64,000 nt of DNA from Reticulitermes speratus (taxonomy: Eukaryota; Arthropoda; Insecta; Blattodea; Rhinotermitidae): positions 10,133,178 through 10,197,177 of the forward strand of contig JAJKFL010000005.1 of the NCBI GenBank assembly GCA_021186555.1, read 5' to 3'. Position numbers and translations under genes: made by a program. Under the pieces are notes generated by a model. That model searched no databases. It saw only the letters and a program-made list of their open reading frames with translations, and was not told where the DNA came from. This document shows positions 35,860 to 46,101 of the stretch, in pieces; the stretch's first letter is position 1; every line of letters begins with the position of its first letter.

Positions 35860-35861
35860 TA

Positions 35862-36543
35862 TCTACAAACTATTTAGGCCTCAGGAGGTATAATATTAAA
35901 ATAGATTATTTTAATATCATCTTATAGGATATTTGCGTACTGGCACCTAACACAAGTCGCGAGTGAGTGGTTGTTTGTGTGTATGTGTGGTTTTTATTCG
36001 GATATCAGGCATTTCGAGCTTTTACCATGTCCTGCTTTGGCCAGTGAAGGATGCCAGTTGATATTGCTGCTGTATGCAGTGACACTTTTTGTGTGTCAGG
36101 TACAGTACAAACCTATACCAGTTTATGATCAGTTACACGGAAATTACCGGTATTAGTTGATTTGGTGACCAATTATTATGGAGTTGTAACACAAGTTTCT
36201 AAATAAATATGGCGGGTAATAATCTTTTAACAAAGAGATGTCCAGAAAATATGTGGAATATGACAGGAAATTGAAAAGTCATTTCAAAATCCAGTAATAT
36301 ACATTCGAAATGTCAGCTTACAATTATCCAGCCTTCCTACAAGCACCTGTAATATTTCTCTGATATCTACAATAGCTCCACACAGAAGCAGGCATCATTC
36401 ACTGTTACACCCCCTCGCCACGGTGAGGCACAGGATCTGGAGGGGGGATATGTAACCCTGCGTCATGCACAGGATTTCATATCCACATCCGAGACACTAG
36501 TCCAGATAGGGATGTGATGCTATCTGGAATTCGTGTTTTCGAG
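35862..36543. other. Duplicated DNA without recognised genes
   Basis: Counterpart of 14,975-15,663. No gene is supported. Confidence 0.4.
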
Positions 36544-37245
36544 CTAAAGTAAGAACTTACTTACTAAAGAGAACCGGTGTTGTCCTAAAATGGACTGATG
36601 TGGTCCTAGAGGACCGTTGTGGTCCTAAAAAGGACCTCTTACTTATTAACTAACTTACTTCATTACTTCCTAACTTATTAACTAACTTACTTATTAAGTA
36701 ACTTACTAACTTACTTCCTAACTTATTAACTAACTTACTTAATTACTTCCTAACTTATATTAAGTAACTTATTAACTAAATAACTTACTAACTTAACTTA
36801 CTTCCTAACTTATTAACTGACTTACTTAATTACTTCCTAACTTATTAACTAACTTACTTACTAACTTATATTAAGTAACTTATTAACTTACTAACTTATA
36901 TAATTACTTCCTAACTTGTTAAGTAACTTACTTCCTAACTTATTAAGTAACTTCCTTAGTAACTTACCGACTTACTTAGTGACTAACTTTTTTGTGGTGA
37001 AGGACCCCCCCCCCCCCCCAGGAAATGCATTTTTCCGTTTTTAACTAACTTATTTACTAACTTACTTAGTAATTAACTTTTTTTTTTGTGGTGAAGGGCC
37101 CCCCTCAGGAAATGCATTTTTCCGTTTTTAACTGACTTATTTACTAACATACTTAGTAATTAACTTACTTTTTTTTTGTGAAGGGCCCCCAGCAAATCCA
37201 TTTTTTCCTTTTTTCACTAACTTACTTACTAACTTATATAAGTTT
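36544..37245. repeat. TTACTAAC-type simple repeat, copy 2
   Basis: Counterpart of 15,664-16,270, expanded by roughly 90 bp, including an extra GTGGTCCTAGAGGACC unit near 36,600 and a longer C-run near 37,006-37,019. Confidence 0.85.
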
Positions 37246-37269
37246 TAAAACTTTCGCGGCGACATGATT

Positions 37270-38528
37270 CAATATAGTCTTCTCGGGCGCACAGCCGCGT
37301 CAATTCGTTTGAATACAACGTTTCGGGGACTAGCTCCGTCCCTATCCTCAGGCAAAACTGATTTAACATACAACTCGTCTGTCCCGTGTTTTTCTACCTG
37401 CCGCGGCAGGGAGAATCAGACCGGTTTTGTAGTACCCACAAACAGTTAAGTTGGTGGGAGGGCTGTTGACTGTTTTGCTCCTACGCCTCGCTGCGAGGTC
37501 CTTATCTGACGTATTGCAGGCTGCCAGGCTCTGCTGAGTATGAAACCGCCATCCTTGTTGATGTTTTCCGGATGTAATTTTATTTCAATGGCTTCTTTTA
37601 TTATGCGGTCCATGTATCCTTTTGTCCTGGCTAGTCTGCAGGTGTTGTTGAATTGTATCTTGTGGCCTGTTTCCAGGGCATGTTGAGCAACTGCTGATTT
37701 TTCTGGTTGCCCCAGTCTAAGGTGCCGTATGTGCTCTTTACGCCTCGTCTCGATCGTACTTTTTGTCTGGTCAATATACGTCTTTCCGCATTCACATGGG
37801 ATGCCGTATACGCCGGGTATCTTTAAACCAGGGTCATCCTTCACTGGTCTGAGCATGTGGCAGGTTTTCTTTGCTGGGACGTGTATGGTTCTGATGTCGT
37901 ACTTGGATAGAAGTCTGCTGATTTTATTGGAAGTGGATTGTTGGTATGGCAGAAGTGCTGTAGAAGTTGGTTTTTCGTTGTTTTGTTTTTGTTTCCTTTT
38001 TGAGTTAAGGGCGTGACTGATATCCTGATCGCTGTAACCATTTTTACTGAAGGTCTTTTTTAAATGCTGTAGCTCTTCTCCTATGCTTTCCGTATCGCAG
38101 ATCGTCTTTGCCCGGTGTACCAGAGTTCGCAAAACCCCATTTTTCTGTGCCGGATGGTGTGCTGATTCCGCATGTAGATAGAGATCTGTGTGTGTAGGTT
38201 TTCTGTATACAGAGTGTCCTAGTGAACCATCCGGTTTCTTCTTTACAAGGACATCGAGAAATGCCAGTCTGTACTACCTACGAGCAGACAGATGGACTAG
38301 CAATGGGCTCGCCACTAGCACCTGTAATGGCCAATATATACATGGAGTTCTTTGAACAACAGGCTCTGAACACGGCAAAAAAGAAACCTTCCATATGGTA
38401 CAGATACATAGATGACACTTTTGTAATCTGGCCCCATGGAGAGGAAGAACTGCAGATCTTCTTTCAACATCTGAACAGTTTACACTCAAACATCAAGTTC
38501 ACCATGGAGACACGGACAGACAACAGAC
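37270..38528. mobile_element. Penelope-like element, one arm and centre only
   Basis: The left arm (37,270-38,272, 1003 bp) and the 250-bp centre are present, but the right arm ends after six bases. In copy 1 that arm continues for 1003 bp. The loss removes the potential for a long hairpin. Confidence 0.9.
37446..38132 (-). pseudogene. Penelope-like C-terminus (GIY-YIG), copy 2
   Basis: Same 228-residue fragment as at 16,470-17,156, with KTYIDQT in place of YIG, so the shared Gly-to-Asp change predates the segmental duplication. It lacks the RT domain. Confidence 0.85.
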
Positions 38529-38563
38529 AGAGTAGTAATCTGTGCGTTCCACTGCGTATATAG
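38222..38563 (+). pseudogene. Penelope-like RT centre, truncated by duplication breakpoint
   Basis: Contains QTDGLAMGSPLAPVMANIYM and the catalytic WYRYIDDTFVIW, then breaks off after FTMETRTDNRQ and runs into unrelated sequence. It corresponds to residues 1-105 of the protein at 17,246-18,373. Confidence 0.88.
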
Positions 38564-38791
38564 GGTTAGGAATGCGCTGATTGGCTGAAGGTCATGTGAC
38601 TATATAGCTGTCTACTATTGGCTATTTAGGTTTGGGTGTGCTTCAAAAGTTCCGAACAGAATCGACAGAGATGTTGTAAGTTATAACCACAGAAACACTC
38701 CTATTTTTACCACGGCTCACCTATCTACGTACGTGACTGCGATCCACGGATGATCCACGAATCTACAAAATATCGTAGTAGTAATCTGTGG
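38545..38791. repeat. Promoter-like repeated block, copy c
   Basis: Third copy of the CGTTCCACTGCG ... AATCTGTGG block with both ATTGG motifs. Here it directly follows the truncated Penelope element. In copy 1 of the duplication the order is Penelope element, gene A, block b. The arrangement is what a deletion of everything between would leave. Confidence 0.65.
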
Positions 38792-38815
38792 TCTAGAACA
38801 CAGATTACTACTACG
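38774..38815. repeat. 17-bp perfect inverted repeat
   Basis: CGTAGTAGTAATCTGTG at 38,774-38,790 is followed after eight bases by its exact reverse complement at 38,799-38,815. The left arm is the conserved end of the repeated block; the right arm starts the GC-richer segment shared with 51 kb. Confidence 0.9.
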
Positions 38816-39060
38816 TCTAGAAGACCGTGTGAGTTGGGGCAACGTCTCATGTGGTAGGAGATGTTTGGGTGCGGGGCTGCGTGCGCAGGTCGGATAATGT
38901 ATGAGAGAGACAGCCTACACCCTAACCTACGTTTGTTTGTGGTGGCCACGTACTGCCTGCTTGTATAAAAAAATAAAGTTTGAAATGAGCCCTGCAATTT
39001 GTAGGAGGGAGGTGGCCACAACGCTCAACGCCCCTGAGCGTACGTGAACTTCGTCACAAC
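38816..39060. repeat. Repeat family shared with the region upstream of gene B
   Basis: Starts TCTAGAAGACCGTGTGAG and includes TGCGTGCGCAGGTCGG, both close to sequence at 51,035-51,115. Further in, the complement of AGCCTACACCCTAACCTACG matches the 64-bp satellite unit of 51.5-52.3 kb, and the complement of CCTGAGCGTACGTGAACTTC matches 51,417-51,440. So pieces of one family occur here in both orientations. Confidence 0.7.
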
Positions 39061-39167
39061 ACAGTTAGTGCCAATCTTCCACTAATATGTTGTTAATTGA
39101 GTTTACAACATTTCTTTTGAAACTTTTGCCACATGAAATCTCATGATATTTGCATTTTGTATGTGGT

Positions 39168-39419
39168 ATGCTTCGTCAAATACAAAGCATGAGTCGAAAC
39201 TGGAATCAAGATGTTCTGGGTGTTCTGCGAGGAGTTCAGAGTGTTCTTAATGCAACGTTGAAACACCAAGAAATGCAATGCAAACAAATTTGGAAAACCT
39301 CTAGTATGAAAAACGTAGTTGAGGAAGCGAGCAGTTCAGTAGAGAGAAGAATTTGTCAAACTTTATCACGTAATTACACAGTATTTACACAGTCATGTCT
39401 TGTATTGAAACAGTAATCT
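39168..39419 (+). CDS. Uncharacterised ORF or first exon
   Basis: ATG at 39,168, with a second possible start at 39,189. The frame reads MSRNWNQDVLGVLRGVQSVL, then KHQEMQCKQIWKTSSMKNVV and EEASSSVERR before a possible GTAATT donor inside CACGTAATTAC. There are no stops and codon use looks coding-like. The DVLGVLRGVQ pattern faintly recalls the N-terminus of COQ8/ADCK-type proteins, but that is a guess. It lies between the repeat block and a piggyBac, so continuation exons could have been displaced. Confidence 0.3.
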
Positions 39420-39424
39420 GTGTA

Positions 39425-39766
39425 AGTATTGTGTTTGAAGCCCTTTTTGCATACAGTGTAGATTTTTCCGCTTTGTAATTATGAAGAATACGAGACTCGA
39501 TGGGTTCAGGAATCATATTTAGCTATTGCTATCTTGGCCATCACATCATCATCACCATCACTATATTACCAGGAGAAAATATAATTCCACATTATGGACA
39601 CTTCCATCTAAGAAGTAGGTATTGTTAATATTAAATGACATCCCTACACCCATGAGTAATATTGAACCAAGTTATATAAGATTTATTAATAAATCCAATA
39701 TAGAAGAATGTCTAACACAATTAAGTTTCGAACGATGGGATGATGTCTTCAGAGAAGATGATGATG
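39425..39766. other. No gene seen
   Basis: AT-rich DNA up to the TTAA target of the piggyBac insertion. Confidence 0.4.
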
Positions 39767-39770
39767 TTAA

Positions 39771-42696
39771 CCTTTAAGAGCCGAAACGGACAAATTTGTC
39801 CATCGTTTTGTGTAGGTATGAAAGCCAAAACGGACATTTTTGTCCAAAAATATATATGTAAACTTTTCGCATTAAATACGATATTGGCGGGGCAATAAGC
39901 GTGTGTAAATATTATGTATACATACAACAGACTTGAAGGTAATTTTAGAGTTGTGCCTCATATCAAGGGGGCGTATTGGGGCGCGGAGGTAATATACCAT
40001 AAATGTTGTATTTAACACTGTTTAGAGCGTATTCAGCTTCTTGCTCCAGAATCTGTACATTCATGTTCTCCTGATACCCATCAATTAAAAAGCCGGTAGA
40101 ATCGAGTTAAGATTTATATGAGTCTATAGATATATTTATGTACTTTCCGGGAACCGAACCCTGATCTCCTTTCTGGTATTCGTATAACTTATTCACTGTT
40201 CTAGCCCATGCTTGTACTCACAGAAAAATTTTCAATACATTTTCACAATACATTTGTCCAAATATACGAAAAAATTAAAAGCTTCCGGCTGTATTTACCC
40301 TTACGTACTTGATGGAAGAATGAAACATAGCTCACCCGAGAAAGACAGTATATGATGCGTCATCAGAAGGAAGTTACTTTTTACAGAAATTAATACATAC
40401 CTTATTATTAGATGTTCTGTGCAGGCGACTATCTCCTCCTATAACATGTTGCCAATTACGACCTACAGCTGTGCCTTTGTGTGATAGTCTTTGAAGCATC
40501 CTGATATGCACAGTCCAACATTACACACTTCGCACTTTGTCTGAATTCGGCGTCTCTTCTTCGTACGGGCATGACATACTACACAGTCCATCCTCTTTTC
40601 AGTTGTAGTAGGCCAATGCTTGCGACTGCTCTCCTCCAGGCGACCAATTCTTGTCGCCAAAGCCGATGGCCTACCTACAGGTTGTAGTGGGCGTGGCTGC
40701 GGTCCAGCGAGCTCTACCATATTCCTCACAAGTGTCAGTCGGAAGTCTCTGTGTGAAAGTTTAGAACCACAGGACTTCAGGAGAATATGACTGTTCAGAA
40801 TTGTGAGGTCGAGGAGATGAAAAAACAATTTGTTCGTCCATTTCCATGTACGGCGACTGATACTGTAGCTGTTGGCCATTCTGTCACTTTTATCAACGTA
40901 CCCCATGTGTCGATTGTAATCCTCCACAATGGCTGGCTTCAAGGCGTTTCCACTCTCATCACAAAAGTTACCTTCTGCTGGTGAAACATGAATATTTGTC
41001 AGCATGTGTACGTCACGTTTGTCCTTCCAAACGACTGCTGTCATGTCACCATTTGTCCTGACCCTAATATCACCCCGTTTGAGTTTCAATGTCTTGCTTC
41101 TGAAGTCGTCTGGCATTCCCTTACGGTTTGGTCTAACTGTACCGCAGCAGTTTATTTTCTGTTTTGTCAGGTCATTATATAAGTCGGGAGAAGAAAAGTA
41201 ATTGTCCATATATAACTTGTGGCCACGCCCCTGTATTCTTCTTGTCAGCTGTTTCACTGTAGCATGGGTCACTGTTGTGTCTGTTGTGGCACGTTTTCTG
41301 TCTTTCCCCAAGTAGACCTCCATGTCATGTGTAGCCAGTGTCGTCACAGAGTTTGAAAATTTTAATTCCGAATCTTTTGTGTTTCTTTGGAATATACTGT
41401 TTGAATACAACCCTCCCTTTGAAAAGTACGATCACCTCGTCAATTGCCAAATGTTCAGAAGGGTTGTAAAATTTGGAATACGCAACATTGAGCATATCAA
41501 AAATTTCCCTAATTTTCCACAGTCTGTCATAGTTTTCGTCATTATGGTCAATTTCGTTGTCATTGTCTGTGAAGTGCAAGTAACGTAAAATGTGCAAGAA
41601 ATGGTCTCGTGCCATTGTATTGGGATAGAAAGGTGTGAGGAATTGTTCTGTCCTTGTCCAATAGTCCTTGAGTCTGTCACATATGGCATGGCCCATTTGT
41701 ACAATCATTGCTAGAAATAGAAACATTTAGGATTTCGTTATGTCAGGAAGTGGGTTTGGTGTTTTGTCTCGTCTGTCCAAATATTGGTGGTAGTATCTGT
41801 TAGTCTCTGTCACCAGCAGATCAATAACAGATGCAAAATACAGCATGAAAACGCTCAGAGGTGATGAATCTTTATTTATGTGCGGTGCTTCATTCGGCTT
41901 CTTGCCTCTATCACTGCCTGTAAATTGATGGACACGTGGCTGGTTAGCTTGAGACTGCAGCCCCCACTTCATATTCTGTTGCTGTCGCATTGGCGGTGGT
42001 GGTGGTTGTTCATCAGAGTGATCATCTTCCTCCTCTTCTGACTCTGTGTCCTCCAGATACTCATCCGAATCAGTATCACAGATCAGCTGTGATTCAATAT
42101 CTTCATCACGAATATGCCTTCTGCGAGCCATGATGCTGATTATGTACTCACAAGAAATAATTTTCACAAGCGACAGGGTCACTGCACTGTGCGACAAACA
42201 CTGAAAGAGTGTGGCTACTGGTAAGAATACCGAGAAACGTACTTTTCCTTTCGCAGGTCAGATTCCTCATGGTTGTAAAACTGTAAACCTCTTTGTAAGT
42301 ACACCCTTACAGAAATCACACCAACGAAAAGCATTTCGCTGTTGTTAAAATAACCTCACAGAAATATTTTCCCTTGAAAGTGGGGACGAATTCAGGAGAA
42401 AGGAGCCTGAATTTAAGGCAAAAGAGAACGAAACGTAACATATTACTAAAATTTCTGTCTCATAGAAAAATGGTTAATTCTTATTTTGCATCAAAATAAT
42501 TTATAATAAACTATGATATACATTACCGTGTTCTCCATGCTTTACTTGAGTAAATACGATTTATTTCACAGATCCAGCGTTAATAGTTTTCAAGATATTC
42601 AAAATTTTCCTAACCATTGCATCAAACGTTTAAATCCCCAGAGAAAATTCCGGTCCGCTGACAGTACAGGGTATTTAAATCGCCGGCTTTTAAAGG
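39771..42696 (-). mobile_element. piggyBac-family DNA transposon, structurally complete
   Basis: Bounded by TTAA on both sides (39,767-39,770 and 42,697-42,700), the family's diagnostic target. Both ends carry a 13-bp inverted repeat, CCTTTAAGAGCCG on the left and the complement of CGGCTTTTAAAGG on the right, with one mismatch. Just inside the left end the motif ACGGACAAATTTGTCC and a variant occur twice, a likely subterminal repeat. The element is 2.9 kb, a normal full length. Confidence 0.93.
40463..42131 (-). pseudogene. piggyBac transposase, one stop and one frameshift
   Basis: Three consecutive minus-strand frames make up one transposase of about 556 codons, starting at MARRRHIRDEDIESQ. 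The acidic N-terminus is followed by MGHAICDRLKDYWTRTEQFL and the DDD catalytic region. Candidate catalytic aspartates are in HLAIDEVIVLFKGR, KLYMDNYFSSPDL and GYVDKSDRM. A cysteine-rich C-terminal domain (CVVCHARTK and CEVCNVGLC) is present. Breaks are an in-frame TAA at 41,727-41,729 after DITKS and a frameshift near 41,325-41,345 around DDTGYT. With only two lesions the copy is young. An upstream in-frame ATG at 42,197 is possible, but the later start fits the family better. Confidence 0.93.
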
Positions 42697-42700
42697 TTAA

Positions 42701-43093
42701 AACACGAAAATTCAGTCTCTATGCTATTTTTACCACTCAGTTTAAGGTACATGTTTAGAATTTTGAGATCAGGTTGTAAAAATAATGCCATCATTTTAAG
42801 TAACGTGGAAGTGAAGCAATGTCAGAATCAGTTGGGAACTATTGCAGTACTGTAGTGTAGTGTCGACTGTGCAAGCGTTAGCATGCATGTGATTGGTGAC
42901 AAAGCCCACTGCATGACACATTTACTTACAAGCATATTTCTAACTTGACACTTTTATTGTATGATGAGTTTTAATTGAAAACACTAGGTTCTTTCCAGTT
43001 GGCACAAACATAATCTTTATTTTATCATGTACATTTATATCTTATTACAACATGTTTAAAATTATGTAGGTCAACATCAGGTAATATAAATTT
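42701..43093. other. No gene seen
   Basis: AT-rich sequence between the piggyBac right flank and the stop codon of a minus-strand exon; probably includes that exon's 3' UTR. Confidence 0.4.
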
Positions 43094-43272
43094 TCAGAAT
43101 GAAGGCTGGTCATCTTCCTTAGCAGATGCCTTAGCCACACTCTTCTCAACAGCACAGACTATCAGCAGTTCACCCTGAAAAGTAGGTGACAGCTCATCCA
43201 GCTGGGCCTTCATACTGGCTGGGTGTTCCTGCAGTCGGTGGGTGGCCAAGGTGTAGTGCCGAATTATCGACA
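43094..43272 (-). CDS. Terminal exon of an unidentified conserved-looking gene
   Basis: A good acceptor (GCATTTCACAG) is followed by an open frame to a stop: SIIRHYTLATHRLQEHPASM, then KAQLDELSPTFQGELLIVCA and a lysine/acid tail ending DDQPSF. The composition and the splice site look like a real last exon, entered with two bases of a split codon. I do not recognise the family. No matching upstream exon was found between here and gene B, where mobile elements fill the space, so the gene may be interrupted or may begin much further upstream. Confidence 0.45.
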
Positions 43273-43379
43273 CTGTGAAATGCTGGGATTGTGTGTTGTC
43301 AATGTGAATACAACAGGAGTGTGAAAAGACCATGCCTAGGAGGAATAAATTAAAGTTAAGATCAAATTAAACACTAAAT

Positions 43380-43700
43380 TATCACATGCTTTAAACTAAA
43401 AATGTTTGTGTAGGAGTCAGCAATCACAGGAGAAAGTAACAAGCCCATAGCTATTCCATCAGTCTGCCAACAGGACTGGCCACTGAAGCTGAAGGTAGAA
43501 GGATTCATCACATCATGGAGCAGGGCCAAGATCTCTTTGAAGTGTCCACTCATGGGGTTTGAGACTTCCCCGATCGGCACTCTGGTGAGTAATGAGACCA
43601 CGTTCAAGCAGCTTTCTCCCATGATTGCTAATTTGTACTTGTTAGATTTCGAGGAGAAGCTATTGGATATTCCACCATGGTGTACTTGAGGTCTTTGCTC
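43380..43700 (-). pseudogene. Decayed Penelope-like RT fragment of a second family
   Basis: The frame contains LNVVSLLTRVPIGEV, then HFKEILALLHDVM and QTDGIAMGLLLSPVIADSYT. These align with the DVVSLFTxVP and QTDGxAMGSPLSPVxAN motifs of Penelope-like RTs, the GSPLSP part being mutated to GLLLSP. The protein differs strongly from the element at 17 kb, so it is a different family. No YIDD motif survives. Confidence 0.7.
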
Positions 43701-43807
43701 TTCTTGGATGTTGCTTGGCATTGGTTGGTACTTGGTGCAACACATCTGTCCCATCTTCAAGGGTCAGCAGGCCAAGAAGAATGCTGTCACAGGTGGTTTG
43801 TGTGAAT

Positions 43808-44262
43808 ATATAGGGACAGTGTGAATGGTGATGGGATAGCAGGAAAGTTTATGGGGACCAATCTGGTTGTTGGGGCAAAGTCGGTTGTGGTAAGACAAGG
43901 GGAGGTTAACATGTCAGCTGGTGGGCATTGTGAAGAAGTCACCTGGACATGGAGGGAAGAAGGGAAGACTGGAAAAACGAAGGATATTATCATTCCTCCT
44001 GTTCTTCCATTCTACCCCTTCCCCAGGTAACTGGTTTATATGTACTGCCCACCATTTTATTTCCTCTTTCCAGTCTTCCCTTCTTTGCCTGATGCTCCGG
44101 GCTGTCACAGTATCCACCAGCCAACATCTTGGGTCATCATGTTCTTGCCACAACTGAATTCAGTAACTGCCTTTTTCAGGGCCCCAAGAACCAGATTTGT
44201 CCCCATAAAATTTCCTGCCTGCCAGACACCATTGAGACTGTCCCTGTACACTCACCTGCTGT
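43808..44262. repeat. Imperfect inverted repeat, about 190-bp arms
   Basis: The left arm, from TAGGGACAGTGTGAATGGTG, pairs with the complement of the right arm, ACAGGGACAGTCTCAATGGT. Matching continues through TTTATGGGGACCAATCTGG and the inner AAGAAGGGAAGACTGGAAA. The centre lies near 44,035. It adjoins the decayed Penelope RT on one side, so it may be an inverted end of that element. It could also be an independent foldback element. Confidence 0.75.
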
Positions 44263-44549
44263 GGGACTGCTTGACCCCTGAACCTGGACTGATGCCTTTT
44301 CCCAACACATCGGAATGAACTACCATCCAACACCTCACAATATCTCAGAAGTGCACAGACCTCATCTGTTTTATAAGTTTAACTTGTTCCCCCCCAGGCA
44401 AGATCATTCCATCAGGCTCCACACTCCCAGCATTTTACGGCGCTGATACTTCAACTTTAGTTTAGACATACCACTGCAACTCTCATAAAATGGGTAATAA
44501 AGGGATCTTCAATCACAACATCCTTTACAGGTTTTTAGTATCAAATATA

Positions 44550-45498
44550 CTAGGTACGCCCAGAAAGTAATGCAACGCATTTTTTTTTTCTCGGCCCAAT
44601 TTTGTTGGATAAAAATGATATTTTGCGTGCTGTATCTTTAAAATGTCCCGCGTTTATGCACATAGGCGCAATGTTTCCCGCTGGATAGCAGCGCAGTAGT
44701 GAGCTTTCAAAATGGAGTCTGCAAGTGACGTGCGTTCTAAACAGAGAGCAGTAATTGAGTTTCTTTTGGCAGAAAACGAAACGAGTGAATCAATTCACAG
44801 GCGCTTAAGAAAGGTCTATGGAGACATGGCAGTGGATAAAAGCACCGTCAGCCGTTGGGTGAAGCGATTGGCGTTATCAGAACAAGGACGGGGCACTCTG
44901 TCTGATCTCCCGCGCTCGGGCAAGATCATGGCGACAGTCTTTTGGGACTGTGAAGGAGTCATTCTCATAGACGTGTTGCCCAGTGGCCAAACGATCAACT
45001 CGGACGTCTATGTGGAAACACTGAAGAAGCTGAAGAAGCGTTTCCGGAGAGTTCGTTCCCATAAAAATGCGACAAAAGTGCTTCTTCAACACGACAATGC
45101 GAGGCCACACACAAGTCTGCGTACCCGAGAGGCCATCACAAAACTTCAGTGGACTGTCCTGCCTCATCCACCGTACAGCCCGGATCTGGCTCCTTCCGAC
45201 TACCATCTTTTCGGTCCCTTGAAAGGTGCAATCCGCGGAAAGAGGTTTGAGGACGACGAGGAAGTCATTGCTGAAGTAAAGAGGTGGTTGCGACAGAGAC
45301 CTGCAGAGTGGTACCGCGAAGGCATACAGGCTCTCGCATCTCGATGGCGTAAGGCCAAAGATTTAGATGGAGACTATGTTGAAAAATAGGTTTAGGTAGC
45401 CAAAGATTCATGTAATGATGTGACATATTTGAAGTTTTAATAAAATCAATTGTGAATGAGAAAAAAAATGTGTTGCATTACTTTCTGGGCGCACCTAG
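44550..45498 (+). mobile_element. Mariner deletion derivative 2
   Basis: Same family and inverted repeats as the element at 34,913, with TA duplications at 44,548-44,549 and 45,499-45,500. The right end has GCGCACCTAG instead of GCGTACCTAG. It is 949 bp long. Outside the deletion region the two copies are almost identical, so both are recent. Confidence 0.95.
44712..45389 (+). pseudogene. Mariner transposase with a different internal deletion (derivative 2)
   Basis: Also 225 codons, but the missing part differs: the N-terminal domain ends at LSDLPRSG and jumps to KIMATVFWDCEGVILIDVLP and SGQTINSDVYVETLKKLKKR. It thus keeps about 27 residues of the catalytic domain lost from derivative 1 and lacks the linker kept there. 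LLQHDNARPHT and LAPSDYHLF (second and third Asp of DD34D) are intact; the first Asp is missing again. Both products retain the DNA-binding region and are predicted to be catalytically dead. Confidence 0.92.
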
Positions 45499-45500
45499 TA

Positions 45501-46100
45501 CAACATGTTTGTCTTAAAAGGCCATCATCAGGTATCAGTAATTACAAAAAGTCAGAGAAAATTACATCCAAACATGAAATTCATAGTAAGAACAAAATCT
45601 CATTCTTTTACTAAGAAGAATGATAAAAGATTTTTAGAATATCATAGAATTCCCTTGTGTGATTTTGTGCCAAAACATATACAGTTCATGTTAAAATGTG
45701 TAATTTATTATCTTACAAATAAGAATTGTATGCCTTTTCCCAGCTATATGTTGTTAATTACCAATCCTCCATTTTGCTGACATAAAAGTTATTTAATTTT
45801 CCATTGGTGATATTGGGTACTATCTGGATTATACAGTTGCTGTTAAGATGTTCTGGAACTTACAGGTCAGAGAATTGAGAAAGCACACTGATGCAATGTA
45901 AATAATAGACATGTACGTGTAGAAATAAAAACAATCATTACATTCTGAGGTTCTTCGATTTATTGTGAAGTTCTCTAGCTTATTATACATATCACAATCG
46001 AATGTTTTCTGGCTGACTGAATAATAGAATATGTAATTACAATAAAATAACAAACTACATTTAAAACCCTTTAAGTAATTAATACAAAATATGTTGATGT
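45501..46100. other. No gene seen
   Basis: AT-rich sequence; short open frames on both strands lack motifs or splice context. Confidence 0.4.
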
Positions 46101-46101
46101 T

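Larger units (their letters stand above)
29574..38528. repeat. Segmental duplication, copy 2 (pairs with 9,206-17,552)
   Basis: Direct, nearly identical copy of the 9.2-17.55 kb segment. It starts inside RpL36 intron 2 and is contiguous with the real gene, so this is the ancestral location of the RpL36 3' end. It lacks the SINE of copy 1 and has a mariner instead. The homology stops at CAACAGAC in the Penelope-like element, six bases into where the right palindrome arm would begin; sequence unrelated to copy 1 follows. Apart from the features listed separately it contains no recognised gene. Confidence 0.95.

Noticed and set aside
9206-38528. Pure assembly artefact of two haplotypes
   Set aside because: Not excluded, but the flanks differ completely and the intervening 12 kb is unique, so a real duplication is the simpler reading; depth data would decide.
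43787-44318. Multiple short frames on both strands
   Set aside because: They arise from a long imperfect inverted repeat and have no family resemblance.
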